Assembly: GCA_021733645.1 (NCBI GenBank)
Contig: JAHREJ010000012.1
Location: 31,556 to 95,555, forward strand
DNA length: 64,000 bases
Source: Bacillus subtilis subsp. subtilis
GTDB taxonomy: Bacteria; Pseudomonadota; Gammaproteobacteria; Xanthomonadales; Xanthomonadaceae
Reading direction: 5' to 3'
Positions 35,450 to 44,100 of this stretch are shown here, in pieces. The notes under the pieces were generated by a model. That model had not been told where the DNA came from. It worked only from the letters and a program-made list of their open reading frames with translations, and made no database searches. Every line of letters starts with the position of its first letter. Position 1 is the first letter of the stretch. A program made the translations under genes and the position numbers.

Positions 35450-36118
35450 TCAGGGCGTGGCGGCGAGGTTGAAGCCCAGCGTCAGCCAGTTCGAGTTGGG
35501 TTGGTGATGCACGCGCCCGGCGAGCAGATCGACGCTGGCGCCGTCCCACAACGCACGCCGCATGCCGAACTGGCTGCTGCGCTGCCTAACGGCATCGCGC
35601 GCGGTTTCAGCCAGCAGCGACCACGGACCGCGTACGGCCAGCTCCACGCCGACGCCGGCGGTGTACCCGTGCAGGTCGTCCTGGCGGGCGCGGCCGAGGT
35701 TGAGATGCAGCAACGCCCGACCCTGCGTATCCAGGGCGATGGTCAGGGGCAGGTTGAGGTCCCAGTCGTCGGCGCGTGGCCGCTGCCAGTGGCCGCCGAC
35801 ACCGGCACTGGCGGCCAGCCCCCAGCGGTGCGGGCCGCGTTCCACCAGCACGCGTTTGGCGCCCAGTGCCCACACGTTGCGTGTCTCGCCGGGCAGGCTG
35901 CTCATGCCCAGCGACCATTCGGTGTTGGCCACGGTGCAGGCCGGTACGGCGGTCCATTCCTGGCCGGCATCGCCGTGCCGGACCCAGCTTTCCAGTTGGC
36001 AGTGGTGGGCATCGGTGATGCCGGCATCGTCCACCAGCAGGCTGGCGGCGGCGCGGGTGTTGAAGGGAAACACGGCCACGCTCAACAGCAGCGGGGCGAG
36101 TACGCGGGAGGCGTGCAT
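35450..36118 (-). CDS. Exported protein of unknown function upstream of mgtE
   Basis: A 222-residue protein with a signal peptide (MHASRVLAPLLLSVAVFPFNTRAAA). The mature part has alternating polar/apolar stretches (WSLGMSSLPGE, HRWGLAASAGVGGHW, LLHLNLGRAR, GYTAGVGVELAVRG, WLTLGFNL) like a small outer-membrane beta-barrel, and a Cys pair (CQLESW...CTVANTEW) that could form a disulphide. Start ATG 36118 has GGAG eight bases upstream. I do not recognise the family. Its position as probable first gene of the mgtE operon hints at metal or envelope stress, but nothing in the sequence proves it. Confidence 0.7.
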   Translation of the reverse strand: MHASRVLAPLLLSVAVFPFNTRAAASLLVDDAGITDAHHCQLESWVRHGDAGQEWTAVPACTVANTEWSLGMSSLPGETRNVWALGAKRVLVERGPHRWGLAASAGVGGHWQRPRADDWDLNLPLTIALDTQGRALLHLNLGRARQDDLHGYTAGVGVELAVRGPWSLLAETARDAVRQRSSQFGMRRALWDGASVDLLAGRVHHQPNSNWLTLGFNLAATP

Positions 36119-36589
36119 GGGCAATCTCCAGGCAAACGGAAACGCCAGCGGCCCCCTCGTCGGGGTCGTTGCAAACAGCGCTGCGGGTGATGCGAGGCAG
36201 GCGCGCCTATGAGCGCCGGAGGGCCCCGTCCTGTGCGGACGGAACCGACCTTGGGGTCAGTGGGTCCGTCGGCTCAGGCGCAGCAACGCGGTCGACTATG
36301 ACTGTCCAAGGAGGGGGTCTCTGGGCGAAGGGAAGGGTGGTGCGGGGCGGAAGTTAGAAGGTGTGCCGGTGGGGGTCAAGCGCTTTTCGGCGATCTATAC
36401 CAAGGTATCGGCGGGGTATGCGGGCGCGCGCCCTGACGCCGGGAAGGCGGTGATGTGACGTCGAAACGGGGCGCGTGGGCGGGCGCCGCACAATGACGTG
36501 ATTGGCTGGCATGGCGCACCGCCCACCCCGCACCTCGTAAGAAGCTTGCTGTGATCTTTGCAGGCACGGCGGTAGGTGGGTCGAGCGCT
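36119..36589. other. Long gap upstream of the mgtE operon, structured leader candidate
   Basis: No gene is recognised. On the minus strand (the direction of the mgtE operon) several hairpins follow one another: CCGTCC/GGACGG at about 36224-36240, a GGCGC/GCGCC hairpin near 36205-36222 and CCCC/GGGG at about 36152-36166. This could be a structured 5' leader. I could not match it to the Mg2+ M-box or the yybP-ykoY Mn2+ riboswitch consensus. Confidence 0.35.
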
Positions 36590-36680
36590 GGGCCGCGCTG
36601 CCGTTGCCGGCGACTGTCCCCCGCGTCGGCCTGCGGCCGCCCCCTCCTCCTTTACGTCGCCCGCAACGGCAGCGCGGCCC
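36590..36680. repeat. Large hairpin repeat, copy A (25-bp arms)
   Basis: Arms 36590-36614 and 36656-36680 are inverted repeats with one mismatch in 25. The 41-base loop (36615-36655) contains the family core: TGTCCCCCG, then GTCGGCCTGCGG, then CTCCTCCTTTAC. The same core is in copy B but the arms are unrelated. Confidence 0.85.
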
Positions 36681-36721
36681 ATGTGGCCAGGCTACGGGCG
36701 GCCCGCAGAAAAGCCGGGGTT

Positions 36722-36876
36722 TCTGCTCTGGCCTACCGCACCCCGAGCCCCGTAGCGGCCGGCAGGCCCCTGCGCAAATGTCCCCCGGCCGACGCCTGCG
36801 GCGACGGCCTCCTCCTTTACTTTGCCAGGGGCCTGCCGGCCGCTACGGGGCTCGGGGTGCGGTAGGCCAGAGCAGA
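36722..36876. repeat. Large hairpin repeat, copy B (51-bp perfect arms)
   Basis: Arms 36722-36772 and 36826-36876 are exact reverse complements over 51 bases. The loop (36773-36825) has a further small stem GCAAA/TTTGC with a bulge and the family core TGTCCCCCGG...CGCCTGCGGCG...CCTCCTCCTTTAC. A one-armed relative lies at 8158-8231. Spurious ORFs containing KEEAVAAGVG-like stretches arise from this repeat. Confidence 0.9.
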
Positions 36877-36925
36877 CATCGCCAGGATCCGCGCACGCCG
36901 CGCACCCCGTTGCAGCCGAGCCCGC

Positions 36926-36946
36926 GTACCCACCAACGGTGGGTAC
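36926..36946 (+). repeat. REP-like palindrome
   Basis: GTACCCACC-AAC-GGTGGGTAC, a perfect 9-bp stem. It has the loop geometry of the SMAG hairpins but no clear GTAG end. Confidence 0.6.
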
Positions 36947-36965
36947 CTGTGGCGGGTGAGGAACC

Positions 36966-36995
36966 AAAAAAAAACCACCCGCATGCGGGTGGTTT
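36966..36995 (-). terminator. Intrinsic terminator of the pcm-tolC operon
   Basis: On the minus strand ACCACCCGC-AT-GCGGGTGGT (36993-36974) is followed directly by nine T residues. Located 25 bases after the tolC stop codon. Confidence 0.93.
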
Positions 36996-37019
36996 CTTTT
37001 CCAACGCGGTTGCTGCGGG

Positions 37020-38381
37020 TCAGTTGACCTGCGTGCTCGGCGTGGCGGCGGCCTGGGTCAGCAGGCGGTTGATGTCCTGCAGTTCGGCGATGTCCAGCGT
37101 GCCCACGGCCTGGCCCAGCTGCAGGCGGTTCTGCAGGAAGGTGTAGCGCGCGTTGGCGTAGTCCAGCTGTGCCGAGAACAGGATGCGCTGGTTCTGGATC
37201 ACGTCCAGCACGGTGCGGGTACCCACTTCCAGGCCCACCTGCGAAGCGTCGTAGGCGCTCTGTGCCGAAACCACGGCCAGGCGACGTGCCTCCACTTCGC
37301 TGATGCCCGCCACCAGTACCTGGTAGGCATTGCGGGTGTTGCGGTCCAGGGCGCGCTTCTGCTGCTCGTAGCCGTCCTGGGCGATGTCACGCTGGGCCAG
37401 CGCCTGGCGCACGCCGGACTGGGTGGCGCCGCCGGAGAAGATCGGCACGCTCAGGGTCAGGCCGACACTGTTGGTGCGGCGGTCCGGGCTGAAGCTGCTG
37501 CCGTTGCCCACCACGTCGCCCCAACTGGCCGACTTGCCCGCGCTGGCGCCCAGCGACAGGGTCGGGTAGTGGCCACCCCGTGCAGCCGACACGCCGGATT
37601 CGGCGGCCGTCACCTTCAGTTCCTGCGCCTTCAGCGCCGGATTCTGCGCCACCGCTTCGCCGACCAGCTGGTCGATCTGGGCGTACTTGGCCGGCAGTTC
37701 CGGGCGGAAGTCGGCCGGCAGTGCGCGCAGGTCGGCGACCGGCTGGCCGGTCAACTCGGTCAGTGCCTGGTAGCTGTCGGCCAGCGTGTTCTGCGCCACG
37801 ATGGTATTGGCACGCGCCTGGTCGTACTGGGCGCGTGCTTCATGCACGTCGGTGATCGGGGCCAGGCCCACTTCCAGGCGCTTGTCGGCGAAGTCGAACT
37901 GTTTCTTGGCCGCCGCTTCGTTGGTCTGCGCGGCGGTCAGTGATTCGATCGCCACCAGCACGTTGAAGTACGCCGCCGAGGTGCGCACGATCAGGCTGTC
38001 GTTGGCCGAATCCAGCGTGAAGTCAGCCGCCTTGCTCAGGTCGCGCTGCGAGCGCAGGTTGGCGAACTGGGTGAAGTTGAACAGTGTCTGGCTGCCGTTG
38101 ATCGTGTAGTTGCGGCTCTTGGTGGCAAACGACTGCGAGCTCACGTCGTAATCCGGCGCGGTGCGCGTGCGGTTGAGCGAAGCCTCGCCATTGAGTTGCG
38201 GCAGCAGCGCCGCACGCGCCTGCACGGCGCCTTCCTTGTCATACAGACGGGTGGATTCAGCCGCAGACAGCTGCGGGTCGCCATTGCGCGCCATTTCGTA
38301 GACCTGCAGCAGGTCGGCGGCAGAGGCGGTCATCGGCAGCAGGGCGGCGGCCAGCGCAATAGCGAGGGATCGGCGGATCAT
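37020..38381 (-). CDS. tolC: TolC-family outer-membrane efflux channel (TolCSm)
   Basis: A 453-residue outer-membrane factor with signal peptide (MIRRSLAIALAAALLPMTASA-AD). The duplicated TolC pattern is visible: two halves each with long coiled-coil helices (KKQFDFADKRLEVGLAPITDVHEARAQ and QSAYDASQVGLEVGTRTVLDVIQNQ) and beta-strand segments. It forms the outer-membrane tunnel for tripartite pumps. Start MIRRS has AAGGAAG upstream. In S. maltophilia the cluster tolCSm-pcm-smeRo-smeO-smeP is known, with TolCSm completing the SmeOP pump, which has no outer-membrane gene of its own. Sixteen bases separate it from pcm. Confidence 0.94.
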   Translation of the reverse strand: MIRRSLAIALAAALLPMTASAADLLQVYEMARNGDPQLSAAESTRLYDKEGAVQARAALLPQLNGEASLNRTRTAPDYDVSSQSFATKSRNYTINGSQTLFNFTQFANLRSQRDLSKAADFTLDSANDSLIVRTSAAYFNVLVAIESLTAAQTNEAAAKKQFDFADKRLEVGLAPITDVHEARAQYDQARANTIVAQNTLADSYQALTELTGQPVADLRALPADFRPELPAKYAQIDQLVGEAVAQNPALKAQELKVTAAESGVSAARGGHYPTLSLGASAGKSASWGDVVGNGSSFSPDRRTNSVGLTLSVPIFSGGATQSGVRQALAQRDIAQDGYEQQKRALDRNTRNAYQVLVAGISEVEARRLAVVSAQSAYDASQVGLEVGTRTVLDVIQNQRILFSAQLDYANARYTFLQNRLQLGQAVGTLDIAELQDINRLLTQAAATPSTQVN

Positions 38382-38397
38382 TGCGGCTTCCTTGGAC

Positions 38398-39045
38398 TCA
38401 GAGTTGGAACTGGGGCGCCGGAGCGGCACCGCGCAGGTAATCGATATCGGTTTCAAACAGGGAATCAATGCTGCCGTCGGCCTTGACCAGCACCGCTTCC
38501 ATCACCGGCGACCGGCCACGGATCACGTACAGGCGGCCACCCGGACGCAGCCACTGGGTGAAACGTGACGGAATGGTGTCCACCGCGGCGGTCACGCAGA
38601 TCGCGTCGAAGCGGCGCTCGGTGTCCCAGTTGAGCGCATCGGCGGTTTCGATCCGCACGTTGTTGCCCAGGCCGGCGGCATCCAGGCGCGCGCGCGCACC
38701 GGCGGCCAGTTCCGGCTGGATTTCCAGGCTCAGCACTTCGCGGGCCAGCTCGCCCATGCAGGCGCTCAGGAAGCCGCTGCCGGTGCCGATTTCCAGCACT
38801 TCGTCGCCCGGCTGCAGATCCAGCGCCTGCAGGGTACGGCCTTCGATGACCGGCTTCATCATCTTCTGCCCAAAGCCCAGCGGCAGCTCGATATCGGCAT
38901 AGGCCAGGGCCTTGTGCGATTCAGCGACGAACGCTTCGCGCGGCAGGCGTGCCAGGACATCGAGCACGCGGATCTCCAGCACGTCCCAGGGACGGATCTG
39001 CTGTTCGACCATCAGTTCGCGGGCGTGGGAGTAATCGATCGTCAT
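38398..39045 (-). CDS. pcm: Protein-L-isoaspartate O-methyltransferase-like protein (Pcm)
   Basis: A 215-residue SAM-dependent methyltransferase. SAM motif I is LEIGTGSGFLSA near residue 81; the N-terminal MVEQQIRPWDVL and LPLGFGQKMMKPVIEG segments match the Pcm family, whose members repair isoaspartyl residues in aged proteins. The usual Pcm 'GQTIS/QP' loop is GFGQKMMKP here, so substrate use might differ. The start MTIDYS is chosen from family alignment memory; the frame extends 24 codons upstream without similarity. Cotranscribed with tolC, as in the published S. maltophilia cluster. Confidence 0.88.
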   Translation of the reverse strand: MTIDYSHARELMVEQQIRPWDVLEIRVLDVLARLPREAFVAESHKALAYADIELPLGFGQKMMKPVIEGRTLQALDLQPGDEVLEIGTGSGFLSACMGELAREVLSLEIQPELAAGARARLDAAGLGNNVRIETADALNWDTERRFDAICVTAAVDTIPSRFTQWLRPGGRLYVIRGRSPVMEAVLVKADGSIDSLFETDIDYLRGAAPAPQFQL

Positions 39046-39183
39046 GAGGTTTTCAGTTCCAGCGCAGTGGGCCGGCCATTTTACCGGTGCCGGGAGCCGG
39101 CGGCGCGCTGAGAGCATCGCTGCCGTCGCGCCGGGGTCGCAGTGCCGGAAGTCACCGCGACCTCCGGTCCATTCATGTTGTTC

Positions 39184-39855
39184 TCACGCCTCGCGGCGCG
39201 GCGCGTACGCCCTCAGGAAGAAGTCGACGCTGGCGCGCACATGGGCGTTGGCATCGCAGTCGGCCGGGGTCGGTCGCAGCCCGCACATCATATGCGTATG
39301 CAGCTCGCCTTTGATGAGGGTCATCAACTGCAGTGCGGCGGTTTCACAGTCCTCGATCTCCAGCTCGCCGCGTGCCACCCGGGCGCGCAGGAACTCGGCC
39401 AGCGCGTCGGTGGTGCGCTGCGGACCGGCCACCCAGAACATCTCGCGCAGGCGGTCGTCGGTTTCCGGGGCCATCATCACCCGCTGCACCGCCACCGCTT
39501 CGGAGGAGGTAATCATGCTGAAGAAGGCCAGGCCGATGCCCAGCAGCTGGTCGCGCACCGGGGCCTCGGCGTCGGTGACAAACAGCGCATCGGGCAGCAT
39601 CGCCGAGCAGGTTGACTTCACAGCTTCGGTGAAAAGAGCTTCTTTGTCGCCGAAATGGCTGTAAACGGTCAGCTTCGAGACGCCGGCCTGGGCGGCGATG
39701 CTGTCCATGCTGACCCCGTTGTACCCCTGTTCCACGAACAGCGACTTGGCCGCCTCCAGGATCGCGGCACGCTTGCCCAGATCCTTCGGTCGCCCCGGCC
39801 CGGAGGCCTTGGCGGGCGGCTTGGCCGATGCGGCAGGAGAGGTGGGAGCAGTCAT
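39184..39855 (-). CDS. smeRo: TetR-family repressor SmeRo
   Basis: A 223-residue TetR/AcrR regulator. After a Pro/Ala-rich N-terminal tail, the helix-turn-helix is at about residues 27-75 (AAILEAAKSLFVEQGYNGVSMDSIAAQAGVSKLTVYSHF, signature VSKLTVYSHFGDKEALF). The C-terminal domain binds ligand in relatives. It is divergent from smeO and transcribed toward pcm-tolC; SmeRo is the described local regulator of this cluster. A TAGTAT box seven bases before ATG suggests a leaderless transcript, and one of two candidate operators covers its promoter. Confidence 0.9.
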   Translation of the reverse strand: MTAPTSPAASAKPPAKASGPGRPKDLGKRAAILEAAKSLFVEQGYNGVSMDSIAAQAGVSKLTVYSHFGDKEALFTEAVKSTCSAMLPDALFVTDAEAPVRDQLLGIGLAFFSMITSSEAVAVQRVMMAPETDDRLREMFWVAGPQRTTDALAEFLRARVARGELEIEDCETAALQLMTLIKGELHTHMMCGLRPTPADCDANAHVRASVDFFLRAYAPRREA

Positions 39856-39862
39856 CGAAACA

Positions 39863-39868
39863 ATACTA
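39863..39868 (-). promoter_or_regulatory. -10-like TAGTAT box 7 bases before smeRo
   Basis: Minus strand: TAGTAT, spacer TGTTTCG, ATG at 39855. The box abuts the first candidate SmeRo operator, so binding would block its own promoter. Confidence 0.45.
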
Positions 39869-39911
39869 GACCAATCGGTTCGATATTTATACTATACCGG
39901 CTGGTTCACTA
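39867..39911. promoter_or_regulatory. Two candidate SmeRo operators between smeRo and smeO
   Basis: TAGACCAATCGGTTCGATA (39867-39885) and TATACCGGCTGGTTCACTA (39893-39911) align as TA-ACC-N4-GGTTC-nn-TA, 26 bases apart. Each has the ACC-N4-GGT dyad common in operators of TetR-family repressors. A TATACT box (39888-39893) between them is a candidate -10 for smeO. Confidence 0.55.
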
Positions 39912-39976
39912 TTAGCCGTGCTGGAACAGTATGTTGCCAGCGCGTTTTCCGGGTTACTTCTCAGGTCCTGTACCTC

Positions 39977-41110
39977 ATGAAAAACATGCGTTGGTTGGGC
40001 GGTAGTGTGCTGCTGGTGGTGCTGGCAGCCTGTGGCAGACACGAGGCCGAACCGGCCGTGGCGATGCCGGTGCTGGTGGTTCAGCCGGGCACCGTGGCCG
40101 GGCAGGAAGCGGCCGCCTACCCCGGCGAGGTGCATGCGCGCCAGGAAAGCCCGCTGTCCTTCCGGGTGGGCGGCAACCTGGTCAAGCGCCTGGTCGATGC
40201 CGGCCAGCGCGTGCAGAAGGGCCAGCTGCTGGCCGAGCTGGACGCAGCCGACTACGCCTCGCAGGCTGCCGCGTCGCAGGCGCAGCTGGCCGCGGCCGAA
40301 GCAGACCTGGTGCGCGCCCGCGATGACCAGAAGCGCTACGCCAAACTGGCCGAAGACCAACTGGTGAGCCGCTCGGCGCTGGACCAGCAGACGGCCGCCT
40401 TCAAGGCCGCGCAGGCCCAGGCCAACGCCGCCCGCGCCAACCTGGCGGTGGCCCGCAACCAGGCCGATTACGCGCAGTTGCGCGCGCCCGCCGATGGCGT
40501 CATCGCCAGCCGCCAGGCCGAAGCCGGGCAGGTGGTCAGCGCCGGGCAGACCGTGTTCACCCTGGCCGCCGACGGTGGCCGCGAGGTGCTGATCGCCCTG
40601 CCGGAAAGCAGCATCCGCGATTACAAGGTGGGCCAGCCGGTGCAGGTGGAGTTATGGAACCGGCCGGGCCAGTTGCTGCCCGGCACGATCCGCGAGATCG
40701 CCCCGGCCGCCGACGCGCAGGCACGTACCTACGCCACCCGCGTAAGCCTGGCCGCCGAAGCCTTGAGCGAAGTGGAGCTGGGCCAGAGCGCGCGCGTGTT
40801 CGCCACCGCCGGTCGGACCGGCGCCCTGCAACTGCCGCTGGCGGCGCTGCTGCGTGGCACCGACGGCAAGGCCAGCGTGTGGGTGGTGAACCCGGCCAAC
40901 GGCGCGCTCAAGGCCACCGCGGTGACCGTGGGCGCCTACGCCGCCGAGACGGTGCCGGTGCTGTCCGGTGTCACCTCGGCCGATTGGGTGGTGGCCGCCG
41001 GTGGCCATCTGCTGCGCGAAGGCCAGGTGGTGACGCCGGTGGACCGCCAGAACCGCCCCGTGCTGGCACCGGCCGCCAAGCCCGCTGCCGCCCCCGGCAA
41101 GGGGACCTGA
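39977..41110 (+). CDS. smeO: RND efflux periplasmic adaptor SmeO (lipoprotein)
   Basis: A 377-residue membrane-fusion protein. A lipoprotein signal ends in the lipobox LAAC (Cys-19), so it is anchored to the inner membrane. The body shows lipoyl halves (SFRVGGNLVKRLVDAGQRVQKGQLLAELD and APADGVIASRQAEAGQVVSAGQ), an Ala/Gln-rich coiled-coil hairpin between them, and a beta-barrel (REIAPAADAQARTYATRVSL). Start ATG 39977 follows from the lipoprotein signal; the longer frame reads into the smeRo region. Four bases separate it from smeP. Described SmeOP substrates include macrolides, aminoglycosides, doxycycline and uncouplers. Confidence 0.93.
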   Translation: MKNMRWLGGSVLLVVLAACGRHEAEPAVAMPVLVVQPGTVAGQEAAAYPGEVHARQESPLSFRVGGNLVKRLVDAGQRVQKGQLLAELDAADYASQAAASQAQLAAAEADLVRARDDQKRYAKLAEDQLVSRSALDQQTAAFKAAQAQANAARANLAVARNQADYAQLRAPADGVIASRQAEAGQVVSAGQTVFTLAADGGREVLIALPESSIRDYKVGQPVQVELWNRPGQLLPGTIREIAPAADAQARTYATRVSLAAEALSEVELGQSARVFATAGRTGALQLPLAALLRGTDGKASVWVVNPANGALKATAVTVGAYAAETVPVLSGVTSADWVVAAGGHLLREGQVVTPVDRQNRPVLAPAAKPAAAPGKGT

Positions 41111-41114
41111 CCCC

Positions 41115-44100
41115 ATGCGCCGCTTCAATCTTTCCGAATGGGCGTTGAGCAATCGCCCGCTGGTGTTGTTTGCCATGCTCGCCTTCGCGGTGATCGGTGC
41201 GTGGTCGTACAAACACCTGGGCCAGTCTGAAGATCCACCGTTCACCTTCAAGGCGATGGTGGTGCGCACGATGTGGCCGGGTGCCACCGCCGAGCAGGTC
41301 TCGCGGCAGGTGACCGAGCCGATCGAAAAGGCGCTGATGAACACCGGCGAGTACGAGTTCATCCGGTCGTACTCGCGCCCGGGCGAATCGCAGGTGATCT
41401 TCATGGCCCGCGACAGCCTGCGCTCCAAGCAGATCCCGGACCTGTGGTACCAGGTGCGCAAGCGCGTGGGCGACATCCGCGCCACGCTGCCGCGCGAGAT
41501 CGTGGGGCCGTTCTACAACGATGAGTTCGGCGACACCTTCGGCAACATCTACGCGCTCACCGGCAACGGTTTCGACTATGCGGTGATGCGCGATTACGCC
41601 GATCGCATCCAGCTGGAACTGCAGCGCGTGCCCGACGTGGGCAAGATCGACCTGGTGGGCCTGCAGGATGAAAAGGTCTGGATCGAGCTGTCCAACACCA
41701 AGCTGGCCACGTTGGGCGTGTCGCTGCAGCAGGTGCAGCAGGCACTGGCCGACCAGAACGCGGTGGCTGCCACCAGCTTCTTTGAAACCCCCACCGACCG
41801 CGTGCAGCTGCGCGTGACCGGCCAGTTCGATTCCATCGAGGCGATCCGCAAGTTCCCGATCCAGGCCGGCGAGCGCACCCTGCACCTGGGCGACATCGCC
41901 GAGGTAAAACGCGGCTTCGCCGACCCGGCATCGCCCAAGATGCGTTTCATGGGCGAGGACGCCATCGGCCTGGCGGTGGCGATGAAGGACGGCGGCGACA
42001 TCCTCAAGCTGGGCGCCACCCTGGATGCCGAGTTCGAGCGCCTGCAGAAGACCCTGCCGGCCGGCATGCAGCTGCGCAAAGTGTCCGACCAGCCGCATGC
42101 GGTGGAAGAGTCGGTGGGCGAGTTCGTGCAGGTGCTCACCGAAGCGGTGGTGATCGTACTGCTGGTCAGCTTCTTCTCGCTTGGCCTGCGCACCGGCCTG
42201 GTAGTCGGTGTGACCATTCCGCTGGTGCTGGCGATGACGTTCTTTGTCATGCACTACTTCGGCATCGGCCTGCACAAGATCTCGCTTGGCGCGCTGGTGC
42301 TGGCGCTGGGCCTGCTGGTGGACGATGCGATCATCGCCGTGGAGATGATGGCCACCAAGATGGAGCAGGGCTACGACCGCCTGCGCGCGGCCAGCTTCGC
42401 CTGGGAGTCCACCGCCTTCCCGATGCTCACCGGCACGCTGATCACCGCCGCCGGCTTCCTGCCGATTGCCACCGCCGCATCGAGTACCGGTGAATACACC
42501 CGCTCGCTGTTCCAGGTGGTGACCATCGCGCTGGTGGTGTCATGGATTGCCGCGGTGCTGTTCATTCCGTACCTGGGCGACAAGATGCTGCCGGACCTGT
42601 TCAACCGGCAGCCTCCCAAGCCGACCAGCCTGGCCGGGCGCTGGCATGCGCGCCGCCTGCAATGGGCCGACCGCTACCCGGCGTTCGCGCGCTGGATCAG
42701 GCCGACCGAACATGCACACGACCATGACCCCTACCAGCGGCCGTTCTACACGCGCTTCCGCAGCTTCCTGGATACCTGCCTGCGGCATCGCTGGTGGGTG
42801 ATCGGTGCGACGGCGGCGTTGTTCGTGTTCTCGCTGGTGATCTTCCGCTTCGTGCCGCAGCAGTTCTTCCCCGACTCCACCCGGCCCGAGCTGATGGTGG
42901 ACATCGAGCTGGCCGAAGGCGCGTCGCTGGCCGCCACCCAGGCCCAGGCCACCAAGCTGGAAAAGCTGCTCAAAGGCCGCGACGGCATCAGCAACTACGT
43001 GGCCTACGTGGGCACCGGTTCGCCGCGCTTCTATTTGCCGTTGGACCAGCAGCTGCCGGCCACCAACTTCGCGCAGTTCGTGGTGTTGACCGCCGATGCC
43101 AAGGCGCGTGAAAGCACCCGCGACTGGTTGATCAAGGAGGTGATCAAGCAGTTCCCGGACGTGCAGATGCGCGTGACCCGCCTGGAGAACGGCCCGCCGG
43201 TGGGCTACCCGGTGCAGATGCGCGTGTCTGGCGAACACATCGCGCAGGTGCAGGCCATCGCGCGCCAGGTGGAAGCCAAGGTGCGCGAGAACCCGCACGT
43301 GATCAACGTCAACCTGGACTGGAGCGAGCCGAGCAAGGTGGTGCGGCTGGTCATCGACCAGGACCGTGCGCGCGCACTGGGGGTGAACAGTGCCCAGGTC
43401 AGCCAGTTCCTGAGCAGTTCGCTGTCGGGCATGAGCGTGAGCACCTATCGCGAAGGCAACCGCCAGATCGAGATGCTGCTGCGTGGCCCGGACAACGAGC
43501 GCGCGCAGTTGGGCATGCTGGGCAGCCTGGCCATCCCGACGGCCAGCGGAACGCCGGTGACGCTGTCGCAGGTGGCGCGGCTGGAGTACGCCTTTGAAGA
43601 CGGCATCATCTGGCATCGCAACCGCCTGCCCACGGTGACCGTACGCGCCGACATCGGCGATGGCATGCAACCGCTGGACGTGGTGCAGCAGATCCTGCCC
43701 ACCCTGGATGGCATCCGCGCGCAGCTGCCGTCGGGTTACCTGATGGAAACCGGCGGTACCGTGGAGGATTCGGCGCGTGGGCAGAACTCGATCAAGGCCG
43801 GCATGCCGCTGTTCCTGATCGTGGTGGCCACGCTGCTGATGCTGCAGCTACGCAGCTTCTCGCGCGCGGCGATGGTGCTGGTGACCGCGCCGCTGGGCAT
43901 CATCGGGGCGACCTTGTTCCTGCTGCTGTTCCGCGCCCCGTTCGGGTTCGTGGCCTTGTTGGGTACGATCGCGCTGGCCGGCATGATCATGCGCAACTCG
44001 GTGATCCTGATCGACCAGATCCAGCAGGACATCGACGCCGGGCATGACCGCTGGCACGCCATCATCGACGCCACCGTGCGCCGCTTCCGCCCGATCGTGC

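Noticed and set aside
36119..36400. Mg2+ M-box or yybP-ykoY riboswitch upstream of the mgtE operon
   Set aside because: The conserved M-box and GGGGAGUAG-type blocks are not present in the leader; kept only as an unnamed structured-leader candidate.
36692..36967. Short ORFs giving KEEAVAAGVG-type peptides in the repeat region
   Set aside because: They arise from the hairpin repeat itself; such peptides recur wherever the repeat occurs and have no start signals.
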